Source: CAYZTD01 sp964638155 (GTDB taxonomy: Archaea > Thermoplasmatota > E2 > DHVEG-1). Taken from it: DNA of 64,000 nt. Positions 45,798 through 54,831 of the stretch are shown here, piece after piece. The stretch is taken from the NCBI GenBank assembly GCA_964638155.1, contig CAZWYI010000011.1, positions 1 through 64,000 of the forward strand. The letters are read 5' to 3'. The notes below the pieces were generated by a model. The model worked only from the letters and a program-made list of their open reading frames with translations. It did no database searches and was not told where the DNA came from. Within the stretch, counting starts at the first letter, position 1, and the number at the start of each line of letters is the position of its first letter. The position numbers were made by a program, and so were the translations under genes.

Positions 45798-46754
45798 TTA
45801 TCCCATTTTTTCTTTTATTTTACTAGTAAGTTTTGGAATTACTTTGTATAAATCCCCAACTATTCCATAGTCTGCAGACTTAAAAATAAGTGCATCAGGA
45901 TCTTTATTTATCGCAACAACAACCCCGCTATCACGCATTCCTGCAATATGCTGAATTTGACCACTTATCCCTGCAGCAATATAGAGTTTTGGTTTAACCT
46001 TATGACCAGATAATCCTATCCAGTGGTCTTCACTAAGCCATTTTAAATCAGCTGCAATTGGCCTGCTGCATCCAACCGTTTTTCCTTTAACGACATCAGC
46101 TAGTTCACTAGCTAGTTTTATATCTTCTTTACTTTTAAAACCACGTCCGCAGGAAATAATTATCTCAGCATCTTCAACGTTTGCACCTTCTGAAACTAAG
46201 TCCTGGGTTTTAACATTTTTAGAATTTGATTTTTCAAAATCAATCTTCTTTTTTATTATTTCACCTTTTCTATTATCATCTTTTTCCAAGGGATCAAATG
46301 CTTTTCCTGGAACTGTAACAATAGATGGATTTTTGTTGAACTGTTCTACTGCTATTGACTTACCACTATAAACTACTCTTTCAGCTACTAGTTTTTTATC
46401 CTTGAAATATATTTTATTTGAATCAACTACTACTCCAGCGTTTAGTATTCCGCCAAGTCGTGCCGATAGTTCTTTTCCGTTTTTATCTGAGCCGACTAGT
46501 ATTATTTCATCTTTTGTTTCATCAACTATTTTTTTGAAAATATTAGTATATTCCTCTGCTTTAAAAGAATCAATTTCAGATTCAGCAATAAACACTTGGT
46601 CTGCACCATATGAAATATATTCTTTTGCAAGGTTTTCATCTGCTTTCCCAATTATTACAGCTGTGACTTTACCATTATTTTCTTTTGCAAGTTCACCTGC
46701 TTTTGAAAGCATTTCAATTGTAATTTTTTTATTATCTGAATATACTAGAACCAT
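45798..46754 (-). CDS. etfA: Electron transfer flavoprotein alpha subunit
   Basis: FAD-binding ETF subunit that accepts electrons from acyl-CoA dehydrogenases. The 318-residue protein has the C-terminal FAD site GISGQIQHIAGMRDS, INKDPDALIFKSADYGIVGD. The ATG at 46754 is chosen because GGAGGGTGAT lies just before it. It starts 6 bases after etfB ends. It is followed by a T-rich region that may terminate transcription. Whether this ETF bifurcates electrons cannot be told by eye. Confidence 0.95.
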   Translation of the reverse strand: MVLVYSDNKKITIEMLSKAGELAKENNGKVTAVIIGKADENLAKEYISYGADQVFIAESEIDSFKAEEYTNIFKKIVDETKDEIILVGSDKNGKELSARLGGILNAGVVVDSNKIYFKDKKLVAERVVYSGKSIAVEQFNKNPSIVTVPGKAFDPLEKDDNRKGEIIKKKIDFEKSNSKNVKTQDLVSEGANVEDAEIIISCGRGFKSKEDIKLASELADVVKGKTVGCSRPIAADLKWLSEDHWIGLSGHKVKPKLYIAAGISGQIQHIAGMRDSGVVVAINKDPDALIFKSADYGIVGDLYKVIPKLTSKIKEKMG

Positions 46755-46759
46755 TCTTA

Positions 46760-47524
46760 TCACCCTCCAAGTACTCCATCCTTAGCTAAGTTATCAACAA
46801 GTTTTTCAACTGATTCATCAAGGTCATCTTCATAAACAATATTTTTTCTCTCCATACTCACGCCTTTCAGATTAACTGTTTCAACAAGAGGATTCAAATC
46901 ATTTGTAATATCACTTGATTCCCATTCTTTTATTGGTTTATTAGCAGCAGCTAGTATTTCCATAAGACTTGGAAGCCTTGGATCATTTATTTCTTTAGTA
47001 ACTGTTACTAAAACTGGATAATTTGATTCAGTTGTAACCATTTTGTCACCAGTGTTTCTTTCAGCAGTAATTTTATCTTTTTCTGCATCTATTTTTTGAG
47101 CATAGGTAAGCTGTGGTATTCCTAACAGACCAGCTAGTCTCGGACCGATTTGACCACTGAAAAGATCAACAGATGCTTCACCACATAATATAAGATCATA
47201 ATCAACTGTTTTTTTAATTGCTTCAGATAGGATTTCTGCGGTCATGTAATAGTCAATATTTTCAGGAGCTTTTACTATCACTGCTTCATCAGCACCCATA
47301 GCAAGTAGTTCTTTTACTCTTTCTTTAGCATCTTCACTAGTTACTGTTAAAACAGTAATTTTCCCGCCGTTTTTTTCTTTGATTTTAATTGCTTCTTCAA
47401 TTGCGTTTTTATCAATATCATTAATTATCTGAGGAGTTCCTTTTAGAATAGGTTTGTTTGAACTTTTATCAATTTTCATCTCAGATATATCAGGTATTTG
47501 TTTTGCACAAACAACTATATTCAT
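46760..47524 (-). CDS. etfB: Electron transfer flavoprotein beta subunit
   Basis: Partner of EtfA, 254 residues. The start IVVCAKQIPD, the LLAMGADEAVIV segment, LILCGEASVDLFSGQIGPRLAGLLGIP and the recognition-loop region NDPRLPSLMEILAAANKP are typical. The gene has a GGAGGT site and overlaps the upstream acyl-CoA synthetase gene by 4 bases, so dehydrogenase, synthetase and ETF form one operon. Confidence 0.95.
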   Translation of the reverse strand: MNIVVCAKQIPDISEMKIDKSSNKPILKGTPQIINDIDKNAIEEAIKIKEKNGGKITVLTVTSEDAKERVKELLAMGADEAVIVKAPENIDYYMTAEILSEAIKKTVDYDLILCGEASVDLFSGQIGPRLAGLLGIPQLTYAQKIDAEKDKITAERNTGDKMVTTESNYPVLVTVTKEINDPRLPSLMEILAAANKPIKEWESSDITNDLNPLVETVNLKGVSMERKNIVYEDDLDESVEKLVDNLAKDGVLGG

Positions 47525-49155
47525 AGATTTTTACCTCCCAATTTTTTTTCTCTTTCAGCCTCTCTTAAATTCTTTCTTTTTATTTTACCACTTTGAGTTT
47601 TAGGTAACTCTTCAACAAACTCTATTTCGCGTGGATATTTATATGGTGCAGCTACCATTTTTGTATGGTTTTGTATGTCTTTGACAAGTTTTTCAGATGC
47701 CTTTCTCTGGTTATGTAAAATAACATATGCTTTTACAATTACACCTCTTGTTTCATCGGGACTAGCAACAACTGCTGCCTCATGCACCTCAGGATGAGAA
47801 ATAATTGCTGACTCTACTTCAAATGGTGAAATACGATAGCCTGAAGCCATAATTAAATCATCATCACGTCCGGAAAACCAGAAATAACCATCCTCATCTT
47901 TATAGAGTACATCTCCAGTGAAAAACCAGTCACCTTTAAAACTTCTATTTGTTTTTTCAGGTTTATTCCAGTACTTGCGAAATAACCCTGGATCGGTTTT
48001 TTTAACAGCTAGCATTCCTGGGTCATTAGGTTTTTTTGGATTGCCATTTTTATCTACTATATCGCAAATTTTACCAGGTTGAGGTCTGCCACAGCTGCCT
48101 GGTTTTATTTCCATACCAGCCATATTTGATAGATATACCATGACTTCAGTCATACCTATTCCATCATAGATATCAAGATTTAGTTTATCCTTCCAAATTT
48201 CAATTACTTCAGGGTTTAATGGCTCCCCCGCACTTATACAATGTCTAAGACTTGATAGATCGTATTTATTTTCAAAATCAGGAACCTTTACAAATAATCG
48301 ATAACAAGTAGGAACACTAGCTAAATTTGTAATCTTATATTTTTCAATTAATTTAAACCATTTCTCAGGAGTGAATTTTCCATCATATACAAAGGTTGTT
48401 ATTCCATGACGCCAGACATATAAAAAGCCATTACCTAAAGGAAAAATCCAGGATAAGTTACCAGTATGACCTACTATATCATCTTCTTTACAGTTCTGCC
48501 AATATAATACACTTGGATCATTACCTGGAACCCAACGATGCAAATGTACTGCACCTTTTGGTGCACCAGTTGTTCCAGAAGTATAACAGAAAAACGCCAT
48601 ATCGTCTTTACTTGTGTCTTCTAAAGCTAATTCTTCTGCGGCACTATTCATTTTATCGTTGTATGATATTTCTCCTTCTGAAGGATTGTCAACAATAATT
48701 ATATGTTTTAGAGTAGGGCAGTTATCTTTTATTTGTCTTACCTCAGGAGCATATTTTGCTGTTGTAATAACCGCCTTTGAATCACTGTCTTTAACTCTGT
48801 ATTCAACTTCTGAAGCTCGAAACATAACACTGCTAGGAATAGGTACTGCTCCAATTTTCACACCACCAATAAAACTTATTTGAAAAGCAGGAATATCTGG
48901 AAGGCGAATAAGAAATCGATCACCTTTTTTAAAACCAAGATCACGGAGTATATTTCCAAATTTATTAGATAATTTTTTCATCTCAGAAAAAGTATATTTT
49001 TCAGTATCCCCTTTTTCATTTTCCCAGTAAAGACAGATTTTATCTTTGTCTTTTCCTTCAGCGTGTTTATCTACACAATCATAGCCAAGGTTGTATTTCT
49101 CAGGTATCTCCCACGTCCAGTTTTCATATTCTTTTTTATAATCAAGCTCCCCCAT
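47521..49155 (-). CDS. Acyl-CoA synthetase (AMP-forming), paralogue 1
   Basis: Activates a carboxylic acid to its CoA thioester with ATP. The 544-residue ANL-family enzyme has the P-loop YTSGTTGAPKGAVHLHR, the motif YDGIGMTEV, TGDVLYKDEDGYFWFSGRDDD and the C-terminal lysine motif PKTQSGKIKR. It resembles the medium-chain/benzoate-type acetyl-CoA synthetase relatives. In operon with an acyl-CoA dehydrogenase and etfBA. A short or branched acid is the likely substrate; exact chain is unknown. A paralogue lies at 56987-58624. Confidence 0.9.
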   Translation of the reverse strand: MGELDYKKEYENWTWEIPEKYNLGYDCVDKHAEGKDKDKICLYWENEKGDTEKYTFSEMKKLSNKFGNILRDLGFKKGDRFLIRLPDIPAFQISFIGGVKIGAVPIPSSVMFRASEVEYRVKDSDSKAVITTAKYAPEVRQIKDNCPTLKHIIIVDNPSEGEISYNDKMNSAAEELALEDTSKDDMAFFCYTSGTTGAPKGAVHLHRWVPGNDPSVLYWQNCKEDDIVGHTGNLSWIFPLGNGFLYVWRHGITTFVYDGKFTPEKWFKLIEKYKITNLASVPTCYRLFVKVPDFENKYDLSSLRHCISAGEPLNPEVIEIWKDKLNLDIYDGIGMTEVMVYLSNMAGMEIKPGSCGRPQPGKICDIVDKNGNPKKPNDPGMLAVKKTDPGLFRKYWNKPEKTNRSFKGDWFFTGDVLYKDEDGYFWFSGRDDDLIMASGYRISPFEVESAIISHPEVHEAAVVASPDETRGVIVKAYVILHNQRKASEKLVKDIQNHTKMVAAPYKYPREIEFVEELPKTQSGKIKRKNLREAEREKKLGGKNL

Positions 49156-49224
49156 AATATCAGACCTTTTTAGTTAAACATTCAAATTTTAGATGAAAAT
49201 ATAAGATAAAAATTTTTATATTTT

Positions 49225-50364
49225 TTATCTTAGTAAACTTCCAGCTATAACCATTTTTTGAACTTCGCTTGTTCCTTCATAGATTTCTGTTATTTTTGCA
49301 TCACGGAACAAACGTTCTATTTTATATTCTTTAGTGTATCCATATCCACCATGGATCTGAACACCTTTTATTACTGCATCCATTGCAGTTTCACTAGCAA
49401 AGAGTTTTGCCATAGCAGCTTCTTTTGAAAAGCGGCCTCCTTTGTCTTTTGCACTTGCAGCATTATATAATAAGAAACGTGCTGCTTCAATTTTTGTAGC
49501 CATTTCTGCAATCATCCATTGAATTGCTTGGAATTTTGCAATGGGCCTACCAAACTGCTGTCTTTGTTTAGCATATTCAATACTTTCTTCAAGTGCGGCT
49601 TGTGCTATTCCAACTGCTTGAGAGGCAATACCTATTCTTCCACCGTCAAGAGTGGAAAGTGCTATTTTGAAACCATCTCCTTCTTTACCAAGTAAATTTT
49701 CTTTTGGAACTTCCATATTTTCAAAAACAAGTTCAGATACGAGATTTGCATTAATTCCCATTTTATCAAAGATGCCGCCTACTTTAAAACCCTTATAGGT
49801 ATTTTCAACAATAAAAGCACTTAGTCCTTTGGCACCTTTTTCTTTGTCAGTTGCCGCAAAAACAATAAATATTCCTGCTTCAGGGCCACTAGTGATAAAT
49901 GTTTTATCACCATTTATTATGTATTTATCTCCCTTTAATTCAGCTCTGGTCTGCATTGCACCCAAATCTGATCCAGCATTAGGTTCAGTTCCTGCAAAAG
50001 CACCGATTTTTTCTCCTTTAGCGAGAATTGGTAAATATTTCTTTTTTTGTTCATCAGTTCCATATTTCATTATGGGATAAGAGACTAAAGAATTATGAAC
50101 AGAAGTTATAACACCAGTTGAAGCGCATTTTTTAGAAATTTCCTCAATAACTGCAGCATAGCTAATTGTATCAAGACCTGCTCCTCCGTATTCTTTTGGA
50201 ATAACTATCCCGAGTAGACCTAGTTTAGCCATTTTTTTAAGGATTTTATGAGGAAATTCACCTTTTTCATCAAGCTCTTGTGCAATTGGCTCTATTTCTT
50301 TTTCTGCAAACTCCCGCACCATTTTTTTTATCATTTTTTGTTGATCATTAAGTTCTAATTTCAT
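49225..50364 (-). CDS. Acyl-CoA dehydrogenase, paralogue 1
   Basis: FAD enzyme that makes a 2,3-double bond in acyl-CoA and passes electrons to ETF. From the ATG at 50364 it has 379 residues, exactly the length of the paralogue at 58650-59789, with the catalytic Glu at 363 in both (EGTSE). Other motifs: FAGTEPNAGSDLGAMQT, DKTFITSGPEA, GRIGIASQAVGIAQ, GGYGYTKEYKIERLFRDAK. A longer start at 50391 exists but adds an atypical N-terminus. First gene of the ETF operon. Confidence 0.93.
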   Translation of the reverse strand: MKLELNDQQKMIKKMVREFAEKEIEPIAQELDEKGEFPHKILKKMAKLGLLGIVIPKEYGGAGLDTISYAAVIEEISKKCASTGVITSVHNSLVSYPIMKYGTDEQKKKYLPILAKGEKIGAFAGTEPNAGSDLGAMQTRAELKGDKYIINGDKTFITSGPEAGIFIVFAATDKEKGAKGLSAFIVENTYKGFKVGGIFDKMGINANLVSELVFENMEVPKENLLGKEGDGFKIALSTLDGGRIGIASQAVGIAQAALEESIEYAKQRQQFGRPIAKFQAIQWMIAEMATKIEAARFLLYNAASAKDKGGRFSKEAAMAKLFASETAMDAVIKGVQIHGGYGYTKEYKIERLFRDAKITEIYEGTSEVQKMVIAGSLLR

Positions 50365-50483
50365 GAGGTTTCGAATAAAATCGCTAAACATAAAGGTTTC
50401 TATACGTCAATAGTGGAAAAACATGGGAATATTCAGAAAGAAATATAACAAAAAAGATGATTACAAAATCCGGGGAGCTTTCT

Positions 50484-51002
50484 TTGAAGAAAGGATATGT
50501 CCATGTATATACTGGGAATGGTAAGGGAAAAACAACTTCAGCTATAGGACTTGGCATCAGAGCTGCAGGTTTTGGATACAAAGTACATATGATACAATTT
50601 ATGAAAGGTAGGAAATACTGTGAACTATTTACCATTGATAAAATAAAAAATTTTTCTTATTCTCAGCATGGTAGAGACGAGTTTGTAAATAAAAAAAATC
50701 CTGAACAGATTGATATCGATCTAGCAAGAGAGGGTTTTTCAAAAGCAGAAGAGCTCATAAAAAGTAAAAATTTTGATATGATTATATTAGATGAGATTAA
50801 TGTAGCAGTTGATTTTAATTTAATTACTTTAGGAGAAGTCTTAGAGTTAATTACTAAAAAACCAGCAGGGCTTGAACTAGTTTTAACCGGAAGATATGCA
50901 AATAAAGAAATAATAAAAATTGCTGATTACGTAACAGAAATGCTTGAGATAAAACATCCTTATCAAAAAGGTGTTCAGGCTAGAAAGGGGTGTGATTTTT
51001 AA
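50484..51002 (+). CDS. cobO: Corrinoid adenosyltransferase (CobO/BtuR type)
   Basis: Makes adenosylcobalamin from cob(I)alamin and ATP. From the TTG at 50484 (GGGGAG 6 bases upstream) it has 172 residues and the canonical start KKGYVHVYTG with P-loop GNGKGKTT at 11-18; further motifs are MIQFMKG and DMIILDEINVA. A longer frame from an ATG at 50457 is possible. The mutase gene begins at the very next base after its stop, so this gene supplies the cofactor for the mutase. Confidence 0.93.
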   Translation: MKKGYVHVYTGNGKGKTTSAIGLGIRAAGFGYKVHMIQFMKGRKYCELFTIDKIKNFSYSQHGRDEFVNKKNPEQIDIDLAREGFSKAEELIKSKNFDMIILDEINVAVDFNLITLGEVLELITKKPAGLELVLTGRYANKEIIKIADYVTEMLEIKHPYQKGVQARKGCDF

Positions 51003-52676
51003 ATGGATGAAAAAAAATTTAAAAAAATAAAAAAAGAAAGAGAAAAATGGAAAAAAAATTGTTACCAAGAAATTCTTAAAAAACATCCAGAAAGAAAAGA
51101 AAAATTTGAAAACCTTTCATCAAATGAAGTAAAAAACTTATACGATCCAAATGATATTTCAAATCTTGATTATATAAAAGATATTGGTTTTCCAGGAAAA
51201 TATCCTTTTTTACGTGGTGTCTATCCTACAATGTACAGGGGAAGACTTTGGACGATGCGTCAGTTTGCAGGTTTCGGGAGTGCTGAGGAAACAAATGAGA
51301 GATATAAATATTTACTAGAAAATGGAGAAACAGGTCTTTCTGTTGCATTTGACTATCCTACTTTGTATGGATATGATACAGATCATCCACTTGCACGTGG
51401 CGAGTTTGGTAAATGCGGTGTTGCGATATCAAGCCTTCAGGACATGGAAATATTATTTAGCGATATACCAATCGATAAAGTAACTACAAGTATGACTATT
51501 AATGGACCAGCTGCAATTGTTTGGGCTTTTTATATTGCTAATGCTGAAAACCGTGGTATATCAAAAGATATTATTGGTGGCACCATTCAAAACGATATAT
51601 TAAAAGAATATATTGCCCAAAAAAGCTATATTTTTCCACCAGAACCATCTATGCGTCTTATTGTTGATACCTTTGAATATGGGAGTAAATATGTTCCTCG
51701 CTGGAATACAATAAGTATTTCTGGGTATCACATTCGTGAGGCAGGTAGTACTGCCGTTCAAGAACTTGCATTTACTCTCGGTGATGGAGTAGAGTATGTA
51801 AAATGGGCTCTAAAGAGAGGTTTGAACATTGATGACTTTGCACCTAGATTAAGTTTCTTTTTCAATGCACATAATGATTTCTTTGAAGAAATTGCTAAAT
51901 ATCGTGCTGCCCGAAGAATATGGGCTAAAGAAATGAAAAGACTTGGAGCTAAAAAAACTCGCAGCATGCTTATGCGTTTTCATACTCAAACCGCAGGATG
52001 TAGCCTTACTGCTCAGCAACCTGAAATAAATATTGTTAGAGTAGCTATTCAAGCACTTGCAGCAGTAATTGGTGGAACACAGTCTCTTCATACAAATAGT
52101 ATGGATGAAGCACTAGCCCTTCCTTCAGAAAAAGCAGTAAGGATTGCTTTACGTACACAGCAAATTATTGCTGAAGAAAGCGGGGTTACAAACACAATCG
52201 ATCCAATAGGTGGCTCATATTATATCGAATGGCTTACTGATGAAATGGAGGAGCAGACATACAAATATTGGGATAGAGTAGAAAAACTAGGTGGTGTTAT
52301 TCCTGCAATCGAAAAAGGGTTTTACCAACGTGAAATTGCTCAAGCTTCATATAAATATCAAAAAGAAATAGATGAAAACAAAAGAACTATTGTAGGAGTG
52401 AATAACTATCAACTAGATGAAGAACCAGACATCCCTATTCTTAAAATTGATGAAAAAGGAGAAGAAAGACAAATTAATCGTTTAAATAGATTAAGAAAAA
52501 AAAGAAACAACCAAAAGGTCAAGCGTAACCTCGAAGCTCTAAGAAAAGCAGCTGAAGGAGATAAAAACATGATGCCACATATTTTGGATTGTGTGCATTC
52601 CTATGCTACTCTTGGTGAAACCTGTCAAGTGTTACGTAACGTTTTTGGTGAATATGAGGAGCCTGCAATTTTTTGA
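51003..52676 (+). CDS. icmA: B12-dependent acyl-CoA mutase large subunit, isobutyryl-CoA mutase-like
   Basis: Adenosylcobalamin radical mutase, 557 residues, containing only the TIM-barrel catalytic part. It aligns along its length with archaeal methylmalonyl-CoA mutase large subunits (PTMYRGRLWTMRQ, GGTIQNDILKEYI, HTQTAGCSLTAQQPE, GGTQSLHTNSMDEA). The two residues that hold the methylmalonyl carboxylate, Tyr89 and Arg207 in the Propionibacterium enzyme, are Phe88 and Gln206 here. That is the isobutyryl-CoA mutase pair. It would interconvert isobutyryl-CoA and butyryl-CoA. Operon: cobO, this gene, B12 subunit, MeaB-type GTPase. Confidence 0.85.
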   Translation: MDEKKFKKIKKEREKWKKNCYQEILKKHPERKEKFENLSSNEVKNLYDPNDISNLDYIKDIGFPGKYPFLRGVYPTMYRGRLWTMRQFAGFGSAEETNERYKYLLENGETGLSVAFDYPTLYGYDTDHPLARGEFGKCGVAISSLQDMEILFSDIPIDKVTTSMTINGPAAIVWAFYIANAENRGISKDIIGGTIQNDILKEYIAQKSYIFPPEPSMRLIVDTFEYGSKYVPRWNTISISGYHIREAGSTAVQELAFTLGDGVEYVKWALKRGLNIDDFAPRLSFFFNAHNDFFEEIAKYRAARRIWAKEMKRLGAKKTRSMLMRFHTQTAGCSLTAQQPEINIVRVAIQALAAVIGGTQSLHTNSMDEALALPSEKAVRIALRTQQIIAEESGVTNTIDPIGGSYYIEWLTDEMEEQTYKYWDRVEKLGGVIPAIEKGFYQREIAQASYKYQKEIDENKRTIVGVNNYQLDEEPDIPILKIDEKGEERQINRLNRLRKKRNNQKVKRNLEALRKAAEGDKNMMPHILDCVHSYATLGETCQVLRNVFGEYEEPAIF

Positions 52677-52689
52677 GGTGAAAAAAAAT

Positions 52690-53085
52690 ATGGATAGGAA
52701 AATTAGAGTAATTATTGCAAAACCAGGACTTGATGGACATGATCGCGGCGCTAAAATTGTAGCACGTGCTCTTCGTGACTCGGGAATGGAAGTAATTTAT
52801 ACGGGACTTCATCAAACTGCTGATATGATTGTTGAAGCAGTAATTCAAGAAGATGTAGATGTAGTAGGATTAAGCCTACTCAGTGGTGCTCATATGACTC
52901 TTTTTGTTGATGTTGCAAAACTTCTTAAAAAGAAAGATATGGGTGATGTTTTAATTCTCGGTGGAGGAATTATTCCCGAAGAAGACATACCAAGGCTAAA
53001 AAAAGAGGGGATCTCTGCAGTATTTGGCCCGGGTACACCATGCGAAAAAATTGTTGACTATATTCAAAAGAACGTGAAACGATGA
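52690..53085 (+). CDS. icmB: Acyl-CoA mutase small (cobalamin-binding) subunit
   Basis: A 131-residue B12-binding protein that completes the mutase. It has the base-off motif DGHDRG (His17 is the cobalt ligand), GLSLLSGAH and LGGGIIP. The start at 52690 follows GAGGTGAAA; a longer frame running back into the large-subunit gene is a shadow. The size matches separate small subunits of isobutyryl-CoA and archaeal methylmalonyl-CoA mutases. Its stop overlaps the start of the MeaB-type gene (ATGA). Confidence 0.94.
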   Translation: MDRKIRVIIAKPGLDGHDRGAKIVARALRDSGMEVIYTGLHQTADMIVEAVIQEDVDVVGLSLLSGAHMTLFVDVAKLLKKKDMGDVLILGGGIIPEEDIPRLKKEGISAVFGPGTPCEKIVDYIQKNVKR

Positions 53086-54023
53086 ATGATATTGCAAAAA
53101 AAGTTTTAAAGGGCGATCCCCGAAGTATTGCAAGGCTTATTACTCTTTCAGAAAATAATGACATAGTTGCTACAAATGCTATGAAAAAAATCCATCCTCA
53201 TACTGGTAAAGCTCATGTTATAGGTATGACTGGTGTTATGGGTAGCGGTAAAAGTACGCTTATCTGTGAACTTACTAGGCTTTTCAGAAAAGAAGGTAAA
53301 ACAGTTGGGATTATTGCAATAGATCCAACTAGTCCTTTTAGTGGTGGGGCACTCCTCGGGGACAGGGTGCGTATGATAAAACTAGCAATGGATGATGGTG
53401 TATTTATCAGAAGTATGGGAACACGTGGCATGCTTGGCGGTCTTACTAGCGCTGTATATGATGTCGTTGAAATTCTTGATGCTTCAGGAAAAGATGTGGT
53501 TATTGTTGAAACTGTGGGTGTTGGTCAAGCAGAAGTTGATGTTATTAAAATTGCTGATACAACACTAGTTGTTGTAGTACCAGGCCTGGGGGATAGCATT
53601 CAAACACTAAAGGCAGGTGTCATGGAAATAGCTGATATCTATGTCGTAAACAAGGCAGACAGAGACGGTGTCGAACAAACCATTGCAGAAGTAGAAAGCC
53701 TTGTTGATATAACTTGTGCTGAAAAAGACAGAAAAACTCCAGTTCTCTCAACTTTTGCAAAACAAAGTAAGGGAATAAAACAGGTTTTAACTGAAATTGA
53801 AAACCACAAAGAATATCTTAAAAAAACAAATAAGTTTGAAAAACAGAGAAGACTTAGGTATGAAGCTGAGCTTGTCGAAATCATAAGAAAAAGACTTATG
53901 AATTTTATTTTTGACGAAAGTACTTTTAAGGAAAAAATTGAAGAACTTCTTGAGAAAATTAGTAAAAAAGAAATAGATCCATATACTGCTTCAGAGGAAA
54001 TTCTTAGTAAAATTTTAAGATAA
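53082..54023 (+). CDS. meaB: MeaB/ArgK-type G3E GTPase, mutase chaperone
   Basis: GTPase that gates cofactor loading and protects the B12 mutase. The 313-residue protein has P-loop GVMGSGKST at 51-59, switch elements DPTSPFSGGALLGDRVRM and ETVGVGQAEVDV, and the NKAD base-specificity motif. It is translationally coupled to the small subunit, which fits a dedicated chaperone (the role MeaI/IcmF plays for isobutyryl-CoA mutase). It converges with the crotonase gene over a short A/T-run region. Confidence 0.95.
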   Translation: MNDIAKKVLKGDPRSIARLITLSENNDIVATNAMKKIHPHTGKAHVIGMTGVMGSGKSTLICELTRLFRKEGKTVGIIAIDPTSPFSGGALLGDRVRMIKLAMDDGVFIRSMGTRGMLGGLTSAVYDVVEILDASGKDVVIVETVGVGQAEVDVIKIADTTLVVVVPGLGDSIQTLKAGVMEIADIYVVNKADRDGVEQTIAEVESLVDITCAEKDRKTPVLSTFAKQSKGIKQVLTEIENHKEYLKKTNKFEKQRRLRYEAELVEIIRKRLMNFIFDESTFKEKIEELLEKISKKEIDPYTASEEILSKILR

Positions 54024-54043
54024 AGAAAAAAAAAAATTTGATT
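54024..54043. terminator. A/T-run terminator between converging operons
   Basis: The 20 bases between the mutase operon and the beta-oxidation operon are AGAAAAAAAAAAATTTGATT, giving T-tracts for minus-strand transcripts; a plus-strand T-tract begins just after. Confidence 0.35.
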
Positions 54044-54823
54044 TTATTTATCTTTAAAATCAGCTTTACGTTTTTCCAAAAACGCTGTCATTCCCTCTTT
54101 TTGATCATGTGTTGAAAAACTAGTTGAAAAATATGATATCTCTAGAGCACATGCACTATTTAGATCAATACGAGAACCCTTGTTTACTAGAGCCTTTATA
54201 AATGCAGATTGAACAGCTGATTTAGCTGCAATATTCTTGGCTAGTTTGTCTACCTCTTCAGAGAGTTTATCATCATCAACTATTTTATTTACAAGACCCA
54301 TTTCATATGCTTCTTTGGCATCCATGTTTCTTCCTGTGAGAAGTAGTTCTTTTGCTTTCATTAGACCAACTATTCTAGGAAGACGTTGAGTTCCACCAAA
54401 TCCAGGGTTTATTCCTAGATTTATTTCCGGTTGACCGATTTTTGCATTTTTTGATGCCATACATATATCACATGCCATCATAACTTCACAGCCCCCACCA
54501 AGAGCATAGCCATTTACTGCCGCAATAAAAGGAAGACGAGAGTCCTCTATTTTCATAGGAAGACTGTGGCCCAGTTCAGCAAATTCTTTTGCCTCAAGTG
54601 GACTCATATCTTTCATCTGTTTTATGTCAGCACCAGCAATAAACGCCTTACCAACTCCAGTAAGAATTACTGCTTTTATTTTTTTATCATCTTCAAGTTC
54701 ACTTACTGCATTTAAAAGTTCACGTACTGTTTCTTTATCAAGTGCGTTTAACACTTTTGGCCTGTTTACTTTAATTACTCCGACACCGTCTTTTTTTTCA
54801 AGAATTATATTTTTATAAGCCAT
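54044..54823 (-). CDS. crt: Enoyl-CoA hydratase (crotonase)
   Basis: Hydrates crotonyl-CoA to (S)-3-hydroxybutyryl-CoA. The 259-residue protein keeps both catalytic Glu residues, Glu113 (GGGCEVMMACD) and Glu133 (GQPEINLGINPGFGGTQRLPR), unlike the relative at 39438. Good AGGTGAAA ribosome site. Last gene of the operon acyl-CoA dehydrogenase, synthetase, thiolase, 3-hydroxyacyl-CoA dehydrogenase, crotonase, so a role in beta-oxidation of C4 acyl-CoA is well supported. Confidence 0.94.
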   Translation of the reverse strand: MAYKNIILEKKDGVGVIKVNRPKVLNALDKETVRELLNAVSELEDDKKIKAVILTGVGKAFIAGADIKQMKDMSPLEAKEFAELGHSLPMKIEDSRLPFIAAVNGYALGGGCEVMMACDICMASKNAKIGQPEINLGINPGFGGTQRLPRIVGLMKAKELLLTGRNMDAKEAYEMGLVNKIVDDDKLSEEVDKLAKNIAAKSAVQSAFIKALVNKGSRIDLNSACALEISYFSTSFSTHDQKEGMTAFLEKRKADFKDK

Positions 54824-54831
54824 TTTTTCAC

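Noticed and set aside
52591..52689. Possible longer N-terminus of the mutase small subunit, overlapping the large-subunit gene.
   Set aside because: The extension is hydrophobic out-of-frame sequence of icmA, while the ATG at 52690 has a good ribosome site and the family N-terminus.
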